From Allobosea sp. ASV33 (lineage in GTDB: Bacteria > Pseudomonadota > Alphaproteobacteria > Rhizobiales > Beijerinckiaceae): a stretch of DNA of 36,174 nucleotides. The notes under the pieces are model-generated. The model saw nothing but the letters and a program-made list of their open reading frames with translations. It had not been told where the DNA came from and did not search any database. The translations under genes were made by a program, and so were the position numbers. Location: contig NZ_JAELTI010000054.1 in assembly GCF_016428755.1 (NCBI RefSeq), positions 1-36,174 of the forward strand. The letters run 5' to 3'. Below, in pieces: positions 8,733 through 17,529 of this stretch (its first letter is position 1; every line of letters starts with the position of its first letter).

Positions 8733-9746
8733 ATGTCGTATTTCGAGGATTTCGTCCCGGGCCAGAGCGCACTTTCGCGCAGCCTCGACGTCTCGCAGGA
8801 CGACATCGTCGCCTTCGCCTCGCGCTATGACGCGCAGGATTTCCATGTCGATCCGGAAGCCGCCAAGGCGAGCTTCGTCGGCCGCCTGATCGGCTCGGGC
8901 TGGCATAGCTGCGCGCTGCTGATGCGCCTGATGACCGAGGAATTCCTGCTCGACGCCGCCAGCATGGGCGCGCCGGGCATCGATGAGGTGAAGTGGCTGC
9001 GCCCCCTTCTCCCAGGCGACAGCGTCAGCGCACGGCGCACCGTGCTGGAGAGTAAGGCCTCGCGCTCCCGCCCCGAGATGGGCCTCGTCCGCTTCCGGCT
9101 CGAACTCTTGAACCAGCGCGACGAACCGATCCTGGAGCAGACCAACTGGATCATGTTCGGCCGCAAGGGCTCCGGCATCGGCAAGCACCCGGCCGGCCCC
9201 TGGCTCGACCATGCGCCGATCTACGAGCGCCCGTCCGTCGAGAGCCCGCTGGAAGCGCCTGCCGAGCCGCCGGGACCGACGCGCTTCTTCGAAGAGCTGT
9301 CGATCGGCGACAGCCACGAGCTCGGCAGCTTCGTCTTCACGGCCGAGGAGATCGTCGCCTTCGCCCGCAGCTTCGATCCGCAGCCCTTCCACATGGACGA
9401 GGCAGCGGCGCGCGATAGCTCCTTCGGCCGGCTCGCCGCCTCCGGCTGGCACAGCGCAGCCGTCTGGATGGCCTGCATGGTCCAGCACCGCAAAAGTCAG
9501 ATCGCCGCGGCACCGGACCGCGTCGCCCGCCTCGGCCCCTCCCCCGGTTTCAAGAATCTGCGCTGGACGAAGCCGGTCTTCGCCGGAGACCGCATCACCT
9601 ATCATTCGCAGGTCGTGGACAAGCGCGAGAGCGCCTCGCGCCCGCAATGGGGCCTGTTCTTTCACCGCAACACCGGGGTGAACCAGCACGGCGAAGAGGT
9701 CTTCAGCTTCGACGGCTGCGTGTTCGTCGAGCGTAAACCGGGCTGA
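8733..9746 (+). CDS. tandem double-hotdog MaoC-like hydratase
   Basis: This 337-residue protein contains two MaoC/(R)-hydratase hotdog domains, about residues 1-150 and 183-337, joined by a Pro-rich linker. Both retain the Asp...His pair at hydratase spacing: D33/H38 in YDAQDFH and D215/H220 in FDPQPFH. Each is followed by an SGWHS segment on the hotdog helix. Known MaoC enzymes hydrate trans-2-enoyl-CoA thioesters; the substrate here is unknown. Related proteins are often single-domain, so this appears to be an in-frame fusion or duplication. It starts 14 bases after ychF, and its stop is 2 bases from the convergent cyclase stop. Confidence 0.88.
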   Translation: MSYFEDFVPGQSALSRSLDVSQDDIVAFASRYDAQDFHVDPEAAKASFVGRLIGSGWHSCALLMRLMTEEFLLDAASMGAPGIDEVKWLRPLLPGDSVSARRTVLESKASRSRPEMGLVRFRLELLNQRDEPILEQTNWIMFGRKGSGIGKHPAGPWLDHAPIYERPSVESPLEAPAEPPGPTRFFEELSIGDSHELGSFVFTAEEIVAFARSFDPQPFHMDEAAARDSSFGRLAASGWHSAAVWMACMVQHRKSQIAAAPDRVARLGPSPGFKNLRWTKPVFAGDRITYHSQVVDKRESASRPQWGLFFHRNTGVNQHGEEVFSFDGCVFVERKPG

Positions 9747-9748
9747 AC

Positions 9749-11056
9749 TCAGCCCGCTTTCAGGTCTGCCGCCGCCGGCAGATGCACGGTCTCGATCCGG
9801 TCGCGGCCATTGCGCTTGGCGGCATAGAGCGCCGCATCGGCATGGGCATAGAGCGCATCTCCGTCGAGCGGCCCGTGGCCGCAGCATAGCCCGATCGAGA
9901 CCGTGGCGGCCTGCAATTGCGCATCGACCGCCCGCCAGGGCGCCTGCGCCAACGCCTGCCGGATCGCCTCGGCGACGGCCATCGCTTCGCCCGGCGTCGC
10001 ATCCGCGATCAACACGCCGAACTCCTCGCCGCCGAGCCGCGCGACAAGCCGCGCCGCTCCGGTCGGCGGACCGTCGATGACCTGTGCCACCAGACGCAGG
10101 CAGGTATCGCCGGCGACATGGCCGAACTGGTCGTTGATCGCCTTGAAATGATCGACATCGACGATCAGCAGCGCCAGAGACTGCGGACGCGCCGCCTCGC
10201 CGGCGAGGCATTCGATGAAGCGGCGACGGTTGGTGAGACCGGTCAATCCATCCGTCTGCGCGAGCTTCACCAGCTCGGCATTGGCCTGGCGCAGGGCGTC
10301 CTGTGCGCTGAGAAGCGCCGCCTGCTGGCGCTTGGCCGCCGTGGTGTCGGCATGGATGAAGCAGCTCAAGCCCTCGAGCGTGTGCCGGGCGACGACGCGC
10401 CGCCAGCGCTGGCCGGGCAGTTCGATCTCGAAGGGCGCACCGTCATAGCGCAGGCCGTTGAGGATGCTGGCGCGCAGGCCCGCGACGGCCGAGACGCCGC
10501 GCCAGCACTCGGCGACGATCTCGTCGAACTTCAAGCCGACGAGCAGCGTGTCCGCCGGGATGTCGTAGAGATCGCAGAAGGCGTCGTTGGTGGCGATGAT
10601 CCGATCCTCGCCATCGAGCAGCATCGCGCCGTCCGGAATGAAGCGCAGCGCCTCGAAGGCCGGCAGCATGGCCTCGGCCATCGCTCCGGCGCGTCGCGGT
10701 GCTTCCAGCATCTGCCACATCCTGACCCGGCCGCCGCAGGGCGCCAGCAGCGAGGTCGCGCGCAACCGGCGGCCGTTATGCAGGAATTCGAAGGCCTGCG
10801 TCTGGTTCTCGTGGCGCGCCATGCCCTCGGCGATGTAGCGGTCGATATCGTGCATCTCCTCGGGCGCGAGCCGCAGCGTGTAGAAGCGCCGGAGATTGTC
10901 GACATAAGGCTCGCCAGGATAAATCAGCCCGTCGTCTTCCGGGAAGAAATGCAGGAACGTGCGGTTCCAGCCGACGGCACGATGCTCCGCATCGTACTCG
11001 CAGACGCCGACCGACAGCACATCGAATGACTCGTGCAGGTAGCGCGAAACGATCAT
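9749..11056 (-). CDS. PAS-PAS-GGDEF diguanylate cyclase
   Basis: This 435-residue soluble protein has two PAS-like domains (about 8-118 and 130-240), a short helical linker rich in Ala/Gln (about 240-265) and a GGDEF domain (265-430). The active-site motif is GGEEF at 342-346, with DVDHFKAIND upstream, so c-di-GMP synthesis is likely. The inhibitory RxxD motif is missing: the aligned residues read GAAR. It lies 53 bases downstream of the class II aldolase gene on the same strand, so it could be the last gene of the mtn operon. A perfect palindrome spans its ribosome-binding site. The PAS ligand or cofactor is unknown. Confidence 0.92.
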   Translation of the reverse strand: MIVSRYLHESFDVLSVGVCEYDAEHRAVGWNRTFLHFFPEDDGLIYPGEPYVDNLRRFYTLRLAPEEMHDIDRYIAEGMARHENQTQAFEFLHNGRRLRATSLLAPCGGRVRMWQMLEAPRRAGAMAEAMLPAFEALRFIPDGAMLLDGEDRIIATNDAFCDLYDIPADTLLVGLKFDEIVAECWRGVSAVAGLRASILNGLRYDGAPFEIELPGQRWRRVVARHTLEGLSCFIHADTTAAKRQQAALLSAQDALRQANAELVKLAQTDGLTGLTNRRRFIECLAGEAARPQSLALLIVDVDHFKAINDQFGHVAGDTCLRLVAQVIDGPPTGAARLVARLGGEEFGVLIADATPGEAMAVAEAIRQALAQAPWRAVDAQLQAATVSIGLCCGHGPLDGDALYAHADAALYAAKRNGRDRIETVHLPAAADLKAG

Positions 11057-11058
11057 GC

Positions 11059-11074
11059 GCCACCCTAGGGTGGC
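11059..11074 (-). promoter_or_regulatory. perfect 16-bp palindrome over the GGDEF gene ribosome-binding site
   Basis: GCCACCCTAGGGTGGC is a perfect palindrome ending 2 bases before the ATG of the PAS-PAS-GGDEF gene. The purine-rich AGGGTGG that would serve as Shine-Dalgarno is its right arm on the coding strand. It could fold as a 6-bp stem with a CTAG loop, hiding the site, or be a dimeric operator. Confidence 0.5.
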
Positions 11075-11109
11075 AGTGCTTAACGGTGCGTAAGACCGAA
11101 CCGGTCAGA

Positions 11110-11754
11110 TCAACCGACCTTGCCGTAGCCCGCGAACTTGGCGCCGACGCGCTCCATTTCGGCGGTATCGAGGATGACCGGCTCGATCCCCGCCGCGAGG
11201 ATGTCGAGATACTGTCCCGCGAGATTTTCAACCTCCGCGACGATGGTATGGGCGCCTGCGAGCGTCTGGCCGAGCGCGATGACGCCGTGATTGGCCAGCA
11301 GCACCGCCTTGCGCCCCTCCAGCGCCTTCACGGCATTCTCGGCCAGCTCCGGCGTCCCGAAGGTGGCGTATTCGGCGCAGCGCACATCGGCGCCGCCGCA
11401 GAGCGCGATCATGTAATGGAAGGCCGGGATGCCGCGCCGCGTGCAGGACAGCGCGGTCGCGCGCGGCGAATGGGTGTGAACGATCGCCTGCGCATCCGGC
11501 CTCGCCCGATAGATCGCGACATGGAAGGGCCATTCCGAGGAGGGCTTGCGGCTGCCGCCGAGCACGGCGCCGTCGAGCCCGAGATGGATCAGGTCTTCAG
11601 GCTTCGTCTGCGCATAGGGCAGGCCCGACGGCGTGATCAGCAGGCCGTCGCCGAAACGCGCCGAGACATTGCCCGATTTCGACGGGCAGAACCCCGCCCG
11701 GTCGATCGCCTGCGCGACCGAGACGATCTCTTGCCGCAGCTCCGTTTCGGTCAT
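11110..11754 (-). CDS. class II aldolase, FucA-like (probable MTRu-1P / deoxyribulose-1P aldolase)
   Basis: This 214-residue zinc aldolase closely follows the L-fuculose-1-phosphate aldolase pattern: [41 protein letters not shown] and LANHGVIA. The expected catalytic Glu is E74, and the zinc ligands are H93, H95 and H156. It cleaves ketose 1-phosphates to DHAP plus an aldehyde. Its start overlaps the mtnA stop as ATGA. That placement suggests its substrate is the MtnA product: 5-methylthioribulose 1-phosphate giving methylthioacetaldehyde, or 5-deoxyribulose 1-phosphate giving acetaldehyde. MtnB dehydratase shares the fold, but the FucA-type motifs favour an aldolase. True fuculose metabolism is not excluded. 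Confidence 0.87.
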   Translation of the reverse strand: MTETELRQEIVSVAQAIDRAGFCPSKSGNVSARFGDGLLITPSGLPYAQTKPEDLIHLGLDGAVLGGSRKPSSEWPFHVAIYRARPDAQAIVHTHSPRATALSCTRRGIPAFHYMIALCGGADVRCAEYATFGTPELAENAVKALEGRKAVLLANHGVIALGQTLAGAHTIVAEVENLAGQYLDILAAGIEPVILDTAEMERVGAKFAGYGKVG

Positions 11755-12860
11755 CTCGTGCTCTTGTTCGCCAGATCGGGAAAGAGTTGCGCGAGGCCCT
11801 CGGCGCTGGCTGCGCAGACGCCGCGCTCGGTGATCAGCCCCGTGACCAGCCGCGCCGGCGTCACGTCGAAAGCCGGATTGGCCGCGCCGCTGCCCGGCGC
11901 GACGACGCGCACGGACCTGACCTCGCCGTCATCGGCGAGCCCGGAGAGATGCGTCACCTCGCGCGCCGCCCGCTCCTCGATCGGGATATCGGCAAGGCCG
12001 TCGCGGATGCTCCAGTCGATCGTCGGCGAGGGCAGCGCCACGTAGAAGGCCACGCCGTTGTCATGCGCGGCGAGCGCCTTGAGATAGGTCCCGATCTTGT
12101 TGGCGACGTCGCCGGAAGCCGTGGTCCGGTCGGTCCCGACGATCACCATGTCGACCTGCCCGTGCTGCATCAGGTGCCCACCGGCATTGTCGGCGATCAC
12201 CGTATGCGGCACGCCATGGGAGCCGAGCTCATAGGCTGTCAGCGCCGCGCCCTGGTTGCGCGGCCGGGTCTCGTCGACCCAGACATGGACGGGTATGCCG
12301 GCATCATGGGCGAGGTAGATCGGCGCCAGCGCCGTGCCCCAGTCCACCGTGGCAAGCCAGCCGGCATTGCAATGGGTTAGGATATTGACCGGCGTGCCGA
12401 CAGGCCTGCGCGCCGCGATCCCAGCGATCACAGGCAGCCCGTGCTCGCCGATCGCGCGGCACAAGGCGACATCCTCGTCGCAGATCGCCGCAGCTTCCGC
12501 ATAAGCAGTTTCGGCACGCATCTCCGGAGGCAATGCAGCAAGGGCGCCGCGCATCCGCTCCAGCGCCCAATGCAGATTGACGGCGGTCGGCCGCGTGGCG
12601 CCGAGAAGGGCGAGCGCCGCTTCCAAGGCCGCATCCGATGCATCCGCCCGCATCGCCAGCGCGACGCCATAGGCAGCCGTCGCGCCGATCAGGGGAGCCC
12701 CGCGCACGACCATGCTGCGGATCGCATCGGCCGCCTGCTCGGCCGAGCCCAGCGCCACGGTCTCGAAACGGAAAGGAAGGCGCGTCTGGTCGATCACGAC
12801 GACCCGCCAGCCATCCTGCGCAAGCCAGATCGTGCGATAGTGCTGGCCGTTGATCTTCAT
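11751..12860 (-). CDS. mtnA: S-methyl-5-thioribose-1-phosphate isomerase
   Basis: MtnA isomerises 5-methylthioribose 1-phosphate, and also 5-deoxyribose 1-phosphate, to the 1-phospho-ketose. The 369-residue length fits. Visible family blocks are [23 protein letters not shown] (catalytic Cys), [19 protein letters not shown] and [18 protein letters not shown] (catalytic Asp in GTDR). I chose ATG 12860 ([12 protein letters not shown]), the typical beginning; a frame from 12935 would run back into apt. It begins 7 bases after the apt stop and overlaps the aldolase start by four bases (ATGA), showing tight translational coupling. Confidence 0.95.
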   Translation of the reverse strand: MKINGQHYRTIWLAQDGWRVVVIDQTRLPFRFETVALGSAEQAADAIRSMVVRGAPLIGATAAYGVALAMRADASDAALEAALALLGATRPTAVNLHWALERMRGALAALPPEMRAETAYAEAAAICDEDVALCRAIGEHGLPVIAGIAARRPVGTPVNILTHCNAGWLATVDWGTALAPIYLAHDAGIPVHVWVDETRPRNQGAALTAYELGSHGVPHTVIADNAGGHLMQHGQVDMVIVGTDRTTASGDVANKIGTYLKALAAHDNGVAFYVALPSPTIDWSIRDGLADIPIEERAAREVTHLSGLADDGEVRSVRVVAPGSGAANPAFDVTPARLVTGLITERGVCAASAEGLAQLFPDLANKSTR

Positions 12861-12867
12861 CCGCCGC

Positions 12868-13467
12868 TCAATCGCCCGCGAAGGAAACCAGCGTGCGCAC
12901 CGGCACGCCCAGCCGCCGGATCTTGTCAGCGCCACCGAGCTCCGGCAGGTCGACGATGAAACAGGCCGCCACGACCTCGGCGCCCAAGCCCGCGAGCAGG
13001 TTGACCGCCGCCTCCGCCGTGCCGCCGGTCGCGATCAGGTCGTCGACCAGCAGGACACGCTCGCCCGGCTGCACCGCGTCGCGATGGATCTCGATCTCGT
13101 CAGTGCCGTATTCGAGCGCATAGGTCGCGCGCAGCGTCTCCAGCGGCAGCTTGCCCTTCTTGCGGACGGGAACGAAGCCGGCCGAAAGCTGGTGCGCCAC
13201 AGCCCCGCCCAGGATGAACCCGCGCGCTTCGATGCCGGCGATCTTCGCGATCTTCAGGCCAGCGAAGGGCTGCACCAGCTCGTCGACGGCCCGGCGGAAA
13301 GCCCTGGCATCGCCGAGCAGCGTGGTGATGTCGCGAAAGACGATGCCGGGCCGGGGATAATCGGGAATGGCGCGGATGCTGTCGGCAAGGTTCATGGGCG
13401 CAGTCTCGGAAGCCAAGGCGGACGCCTTGGTCGGACGCCGAGCCGGCTTCGTCAAGGGCGCCGTCAT
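12868..13467 (-). CDS. apt: adenine phosphoribosyltransferase
   Basis: Apt joins adenine to PRPP to form AMP. The core shows [38 protein letters not shown] and the PRPP loop [12 protein letters not shown]. Two starts are possible. ATG 13467 overlaps the mtnP stop as ATGA and is preceded by AAGGTGG, giving 199 residues with a 24-residue unconserved leader. ATG 13395 ([11 protein letters not shown]) gives 175 residues, closer to the usual length, but has a weak ribosome-binding site. I report the longer one. The gene sits between mtnP and mtnA, where it would recapture the adenine released by MtnP. Confidence 0.93.
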   Translation of the reverse strand: MTAPLTKPARRPTKASALASETAPMNLADSIRAIPDYPRPGIVFRDITTLLGDARAFRRAVDELVQPFAGLKIAKIAGIEARGFILGGAVAHQLSAGFVPVRKKGKLPLETLRATYALEYGTDEIEIHRDAVQPGERVLLVDDLIATGGTAEAAVNLLAGLGAEVVAACFIVDLPELGGADKIRRLGVPVRTLVSFAGD

Positions 13468-14345
13468 CACGCCACCTTGAGCACGCGCCCGGCGACGGCG
13501 TCGAGCTTTGCCAGCAGGGCCGGATCGCGGAAGGCCGGCGCCGTCACGATGGCGTTGTCGAGCGCATTGTGGGAGCCGGCCGGGCATGGCTCGCGCTCCG
13601 CCGGGAAATCGGCGGCGAGCCGCGCCACGAGGCGCCGCGCCTTGTCCGCATTCTCGTGGAGCACGGCGATGACCGAGGCGACATCGACGGCGCCGTGCAA
13701 CTCGTGCCAGCAATCGTAATCGGTCACCATTGCGACGGTCGCGTAGGTGATCTCGGCCTCGCGGGCGAGCTTGGCCTCGGGCATCGCCGTCATGCCGATC
13801 AGGTCGTAGCCGAGACCGCGATAGGTCATCGATTCCGCATAGGTCGAGAATTGCGGGCCCTCCATCGTGACCAGCGTGCCGCCGCGCACGAAGGGCAGCT
13901 CCTCGGCCTGCGCCGCCGCCGCGATCCGCGCCTGCAGGGCAGGCCCGACCGGCTGGGCGACCGAGACATGGGCGACGCAACCCTTGCCGAAGAAGGAGTT
14001 CTCGCGGCGGCTCGTCCTGTCGACGAACTGGTCGACCAGCACGAACAGGCCGGGATAGAGCTCCGCCTTGTAGGAGCCGCAGGCTGAGAGCGAGACGAGA
14101 TCGGTCACGCCCGCCCGCTTCAGCACGTCGATATTGGCGCGGTAGTTGATCTCGGAGGGGGGGATCGCGTGGCCGCGGCCATGGCGGGGCAGAAACACGA
14201 TCTTCGTTTGGCCGATCCGGCCGATCCGCAAGCTGTCGGAGGGCTCGCCCCACGGGCTTTCGACGCGCTCTTCGCGCAGATCGGTCAGGCCCGGCAGATC
14301 GTAGATGCCCGATCCGCCGATGATTCCGAGAACGGCTTCGCTCAT
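13467..14345 (-). CDS. mtnP: S-methyl-5'-thioadenosine phosphorylase
   Basis: MtnP phosphorolyses 5'-methylthioadenosine (and often 5'-deoxyadenosine) to adenine and the ribose 1-phosphate derivative. The 292-residue protein begins [15 protein letters not shown]. It carries [39 protein letters not shown] and [16 protein letters not shown], all typical of MTA phosphorylases; the MTA-type active-site segment is intact. ATG 14345 was preferred because the longer frame reads through the family A repeat just upstream. It is the first gene of the minus-strand set mtnP-apt-mtnA-aldolase, so the promoter should lie in 14346-14669. Confidence 0.95.
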   Translation of the reverse strand: MSEAVLGIIGGSGIYDLPGLTDLREERVESPWGEPSDSLRIGRIGQTKIVFLPRHGRGHAIPPSEINYRANIDVLKRAGVTDLVSLSACGSYKAELYPGLFVLVDQFVDRTSRRENSFFGKGCVAHVSVAQPVGPALQARIAAAAQAEELPFVRGGTLVTMEGPQFSTYAESMTYRGLGYDLIGMTAMPEAKLAREAEITYATVAMVTDYDCWHELHGAVDVASVIAVLHENADKARRLVARLAADFPAEREPCPAGSHNALDNAIVTAPAFRDPALLAKLDAVAGRVLKVA

Positions 14346-14360
14346 GGTCGATTCCCTCGA

Positions 14361-14405
14361 GCATCGAACCGAAAAGCGGAAGCCACTTTCGGACGGATTC
14401 GATGC
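14361..14405. repeat. dispersed palindromic repeat, family A copy 2
   Basis: This 45-base element runs from GCATCGA to TCGATGC, with ACCGAAAAGCGG and CCACTTTCGG inside. It is the same length as copy 1 and shares the outer arms and central motif. It lies 15 bases upstream of mtnP. Confidence 0.7.
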
Positions 14406-14471
14406 GACAACAGATATGGGCGCGGAAAGGACCACCTTTCGATGACGGTCGCAATACGGCCGGGCAGGATG

Positions 14472-14503
14472 CCGTCATGCTCGGGCTTGCCCCGAGCATC
14501 TCG
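14472..14503. repeat. family C half-element hairpin
   Basis: ATGCTCGGG, loop CTTGC, and CCCGAGCAT form a 9-bp stem. The 32 bases match the reverse complement of 32147-32178 at 30 of 32 positions by eye, so this is a half copy of the element at 32084-32177. Confidence 0.65.
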
Positions 14504-14622
14504 CGACCAGAGGGCGCCGGAACCGGGGGAGCCCCCTCTCCCTCCGGAAAAGGGTTCCTCGCGCTGTCCGCGCATTTTTCGGGAACCGTGCCACGCTCGC
14601 GCCCGCGTTCGGCCCCCAACGA

Positions 14623-14648
14623 AAAAGGCCCCGTCACCGGGGCCTTTT
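14623..14648 (-). terminator. intrinsic terminator after petC
   Basis: AAAAGGCCCC and GGGGCCTTTT form a perfect 10-bp stem plus one inner G-C pair. A-rich and T-rich flanks lie on the two sides, so it can work in both directions. It lies 22 bases beyond the petC stop. Confidence 0.8.
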
Positions 14649-14669
14649 CCATAACGATACCAGCCTGCT

Positions 14670-15548
14670 TCAGTGCGCCGGCGAGCCGTCCGGCATGCGC
14701 GACCACACCTTCTTCTTGGTGTAGTAGAGCAGCCCCGCGAAAATCACGAGGAACGCCATCACCTGCAAGCCCATGCGCTTGCGCGCTTCCAGGTGCGGCT
14801 CGGCCATCCAGACCATGAAGGCGGCGACGTCGCGGGCATACTGATCGACCGTCTCCGGCACCGGCGCCTTGCCGTCCGGCCCCTTCGGATACTCGATCTG
14901 GCCGTCCGAGAGGGGCTTCGGCATCGCGATGAGATGACCGGGCATGTACTTGTTGTAGTTCTGCCCCGGCAGAAGCGTGACGCCGGCCGGCGGCTCCTCG
15001 TAACCGACCATCAGGGCGTGGATGTAGTCCGGCCCCTGCTCCTGATACTGGGTGAAGATATCGAAGATGAAGGTCGGGAAACCGCGCTCATAGGTGCGCG
15101 CCTTGGCCAGAACCGAGAAGTCCGGCGGATAGGCGCCGCCCTGGGCCGCGCGCGCCGCCTGCTCGTTCGGGAACGGCGACGGGAAGCGGTCGGCCGGGCG
15201 GCCGGGCCGGTCGAACATCTCGCCCTGGTCGTTCGGGCCGTCCTTGATCTGGTAGGTCCCGGCGAGCGCGGCGACCTGGCCGGGCGTGAACTCGGGGCCG
15301 CCCGGCTGCGACAGGTTGCGGAAGGCGACGAGGCTCGCGCCGTGGCAGCTCGCGCAGACTTCCTTGTAGACCTTGAAGCCGCGCTGGAGCTGGGCTCGGT
15401 CGAACTTGCCGAATGGACCGGAGAACGACCAGCTCAACTGAGGCGGCTTGAAGCCGCCTTCGGCAGCCTGCGCGGCTGGCTGGAACAGCGCCAGCGAGAG
15501 GCCGGCGGCAAGCCCGGTCAGGGCGAGACGAAACGATGTTCTGCTCAT
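14670..15548 (-). CDS. petC: cytochrome c1 of the bc1 complex
   Basis: Cytochrome c1 passes electrons from the Rieske protein to soluble cytochrome c. The protein is 292 residues. It has a signal peptide ending near AAQA (about residue 28), the heme attachment motif CASCH at 65-69, and an axial-Met segment [14 protein letters not shown]-terminal membrane anchor ([16 protein letters not shown]) is followed by Lys/Arg residues. ATG 15548 places the signal peptide at the front; the longer frame overlaps petB. The gene is separate from petB (7 bases apart), unlike the fused b/c1 gene of Bradyrhizobium. A strong terminator follows. Confidence 0.96.
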   Translation of the reverse strand: MSRTSFRLALTGLAAGLSLALFQPAAQAAEGGFKPPQLSWSFSGPFGKFDRAQLQRGFKVYKEVCASCHGASLVAFRNLSQPGGPEFTPGQVAALAGTYQIKDGPNDQGEMFDRPGRPADRFPSPFPNEQAARAAQGGAYPPDFSVLAKARTYERGFPTFIFDIFTQYQEQGPDYIHALMVGYEEPPAGVTLLPGQNYNKYMPGHLIAMPKPLSDGQIEYPKGPDGKAPVPETVDQYARDVAAFMVWMAEPHLEARKRMGLQVMAFLVIFAGLLYYTKKKVWSRMPDGSPAH

Positions 15549-15555
15549 GGTTCCG

Positions 15556-16839
15556 TCAGCCCTTGACGTTCGGTTCGGCAGCAGCGGCGGTCGCGACGCG
15601 GGCCGCCGACCCGCCATTGGCGGAAGCGAGCACGGCATCGGCGATCGAGGTCGGCAGCGCCTTCGGGCGCTCGAACAGCCCGACGATGAACAGCGCGACG
15701 AAGAAGCCGAAATACAGCACGGTGAGGATGCGCGAGATGGTCACATAGGGCTCGTCGGCCGGCATGGCGCCGAGATAGCCGAGGCCGATGCAGACCAGGA
15801 GGAACATCCAGAACAACTGGCGCGCGATCGGCCGGTAGCTCATCGACTTGACCTTGGAGGTGTCGATCCAGGGCAGGAAGGCGAGAACCACGATCGCGCC
15901 GCCCATGGCCATGACGCCGCCGAGCTTGTCGGGGATGGCGCGCAGGATCGCGTAGAACGGCAGGAAGTACCATTCAGGAACGATATGGGCCGGCGTCGCT
16001 GCGGGATTGGCCGGGATGTAGTTGTCGGCATGGCCCATGAAGTTCGGCTGGTAGAACACGAACCAGGAGAACAGGATCATGAACACGACCATGCCGAAGA
16101 TGTCCTTCACGGTCGCGTAGGGCGTGAACGGCACGGTGTCTTTCTGAACATTCTTCACCTCGACGCCGGTCGGGTTGTTCTGGCCGACGACATGCAGCGC
16201 CCAGATGTGCAGCACCACGACGCCGAAGATCATGAACGGCAGCAGGTAGTGCAGCGAGAAGAAGCGGTTCAGCGTCGGGTTGTCGACCGAATAGCCGCCC
16301 CACAGGAAGGTGACGATCGTCTCGCCGATCACCGGCAGCGCCGAGAACAGGTTGGTGATGACGGTGGCGCCCCAGAAGGACATCTGGCCCCAGGGGAGCA
16401 CGTAGCCCATGAACGCCGTCGCCATCATCAGCAGGAAGATGACCACGCCGAGAATCCAGAGCACCTCGCGCGGCGCCTTGTACGAGCCATAATAAAGCCC
16501 GCGGAAGATGTGCACGTAGACCGCGACGAAGAACATCGAGGCGCCGTTCGAGTGCAGGTAGCGCAGCAGCCAGCCGTAGTTCACGTCGCGCATGATGTGC
16601 TCGACGGCATTGAACGCCATCAGCGAATTCGCCGTGTAGTGCATCGCCAGGATGATGCCGGTGACGATCTGCGCCACGAGCATGAATACGAGGATGCCGC
16701 CGAAGGTCCACAGATAGTTCAGGTTGCGCGGAACCGGATAGGAAACCGCCGAGTCATGGGCCAGCCGGATGATCGGCAGGCGTGCGTCGAGCCAGCGCTC
16801 GATGCCGGTCTTCGGGACGTAGGAACTGTGACCACTCAT
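15556..16839 (-). CDS. petB: cytochrome b of the bc1 complex
   Basis: Cytochrome b carries two hemes and the quinol oxidation and quinone reduction sites, in the inner membrane. The protein is 427 residues with about eight membrane helices. Visible blocks are [59 protein letters not shown] and the Qo-site [13 protein letters not shown] (PEWY intact). The C-terminal 25 residues form an Ala/Ser-rich tail. It begins 53 bases after petA and ends 7 bases before petC, consistent with one petABC transcript. Confidence 0.97.
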   Translation of the reverse strand: MSGHSSYVPKTGIERWLDARLPIIRLAHDSAVSYPVPRNLNYLWTFGGILVFMLVAQIVTGIILAMHYTANSLMAFNAVEHIMRDVNYGWLLRYLHSNGASMFFVAVYVHIFRGLYYGSYKAPREVLWILGVVIFLLMMATAFMGYVLPWGQMSFWGATVITNLFSALPVIGETIVTFLWGGYSVDNPTLNRFFSLHYLLPFMIFGVVVLHIWALHVVGQNNPTGVEVKNVQKDTVPFTPYATVKDIFGMVVFMILFSWFVFYQPNFMGHADNYIPANPAATPAHIVPEWYFLPFYAILRAIPDKLGGVMAMGGAIVVLAFLPWIDTSKVKSMSYRPIARQLFWMFLLVCIGLGYLGAMPADEPYVTISRILTVLYFGFFVALFIVGLFERPKALPTSIADAVLASANGGSAARVATAAAAEPNVKG

Positions 16840-16892
16840 GAAGAATGCCTCAAGGCTGTCTCATCTTGGCGGGAAAGCGTCGAGCGCATTGC

Positions 16893-17441
16893 TCAGCCGA
16901 TCTTGATCTTGGTGTCCGCCGTGAAGGCATAGGGCGGAACCGGCAGGTTGAGCGGTGCCGGGCCCTTGCGGATGCGGCCGGAGGAATCGTAGTGCGAGCC
17001 GTGGCAGGGGCAGAACCAGCCGTCGAAATCGCCCTTCGGGTCGCCGGGCGCGTTGCCCAGCGGCACGCAGCCCAGATGGGTGCAGTTGCCATAGATGATC
17101 AGGAAGGGCTCGTGGCCGGGCTTGGTGCGCTGCTCGTCGGTCTGCGGGTCGCGCAGGGTGGCGATGTCGACCGCCTTGGCCTCGTCGATTTCCTTCTTGG
17201 TGCGGTGGCGCACGAAGATCAGCTTGCCGCGCCAGAACAGCTTGATGGCCTGACCTTCGGCGATCGGCGCCAGGTCGACATCGATCGGCGCGCCGGCCGC
17301 GATCGTCTGCGCGTCGGGCGCGAGCTGGCTGATCAGGGGGATGACGACGGCGCCGAGGCCGACGGCACCGGCTGCGCCGGTCGCAAGCATCAGGAAATCG
17401 CGGCGGGTTGTTCCGGTCGATGTATCGGTCGCGTGCGCCAC
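16893..17441 (-). CDS. petA: Rieske iron-sulfur subunit of the bc1 complex
   Basis: The Rieske subunit carries the 2Fe-2S cluster that oxidises quinol together with cytochrome b. The protein is 182 residues. It has a twin-arginine signal (TTRRDFLML, Arg13-Arg14) and a single membrane helix (about 18-38). The cluster motifs are CTHLGC (120-125) and CPCHGSHYD (144-152), giving ligands C120, H122, C144 and H147 and disulfide cysteines C125 and C146. The start is GTG 17441. It is the promoter-proximal gene of petABC; a candidate promoter and two perfect palindromes lie just upstream. Confidence 0.97.
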   Translation of the reverse strand: MAHATDTSTGTTRRDFLMLATGAAGAVGLGAVVIPLISQLAPDAQTIAAGAPIDVDLAPIAEGQAIKLFWRGKLIFVRHRTKKEIDEAKAVDIATLRDPQTDEQRTKPGHEPFLIIYGNCTHLGCVPLGNAPGDPKGDFDGWFCPCHGSHYDSSGRIRKGPAPLNLPVPPYAFTADTKIKIG

Positions 17442-17465
17442 GATCCAATCCTCTTACACGTCTTG

Positions 17466-17482
17466 CGAGCTGGAACAGCTCG
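17466..17482 (-). promoter_or_regulatory. perfect inverted repeat in the petA leader
   Basis: CGAGCTG (17466-17472), GAA, CAGCTCG (17476-17482) is a perfect 7-3-7 palindrome. It lies between the candidate petA promoter and the petA start codon, about 25 bases upstream of GTG 17441. It may be an operator or an mRNA hairpin. Confidence 0.45.
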
Positions 17483-17500
17483 AAATTATCGCCTCTCGCC

Positions 17501-17529
17501 CTCATAGGGGCGCGCCGCGGCCGCCGCAA
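17501..17529 (-). promoter_or_regulatory. candidate promoter of petABC
   Basis: On the minus strand TTGCGG (17529-17524) and TATGAG (17506-17501) are spaced 17 bases apart. A second perfect palindrome, CCGCCGC-AAT-GCGGCGG (17521-17537), covers the -35 box and could be a regulator site. Confidence 0.45.

Larger units (their letters stand above)
14346..14669. other. 324-base intergenic region between mtnP and petC
   Basis: This gap holds the upstream region of mtnP and the downstream region of petC. It contains family A repeat copy 2, a family C half-element and the petC terminator. I see no convincing open reading frame and no clear promoter hexamers for mtnP. Confidence 0.7.

Noticed and set aside
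11110..11754. MtnB (methylthioribulose-1-phosphate dehydratase) for the class II aldolase
   Set aside because: MtnB shares the fold, but the FucA-type blocks SSEW-x-FH, HYMIA-x-x-GG and YATFGT and the catalytic Glu favour an aldolase. No mtnC or mtnD is present nearby.
12868..14706. 612-codon minus-strand frame fusing apt with upstream DNA
   Set aside because: Only its C-terminal part is apt. The rest is an out-of-frame reading of mtnP and the intergenic region.
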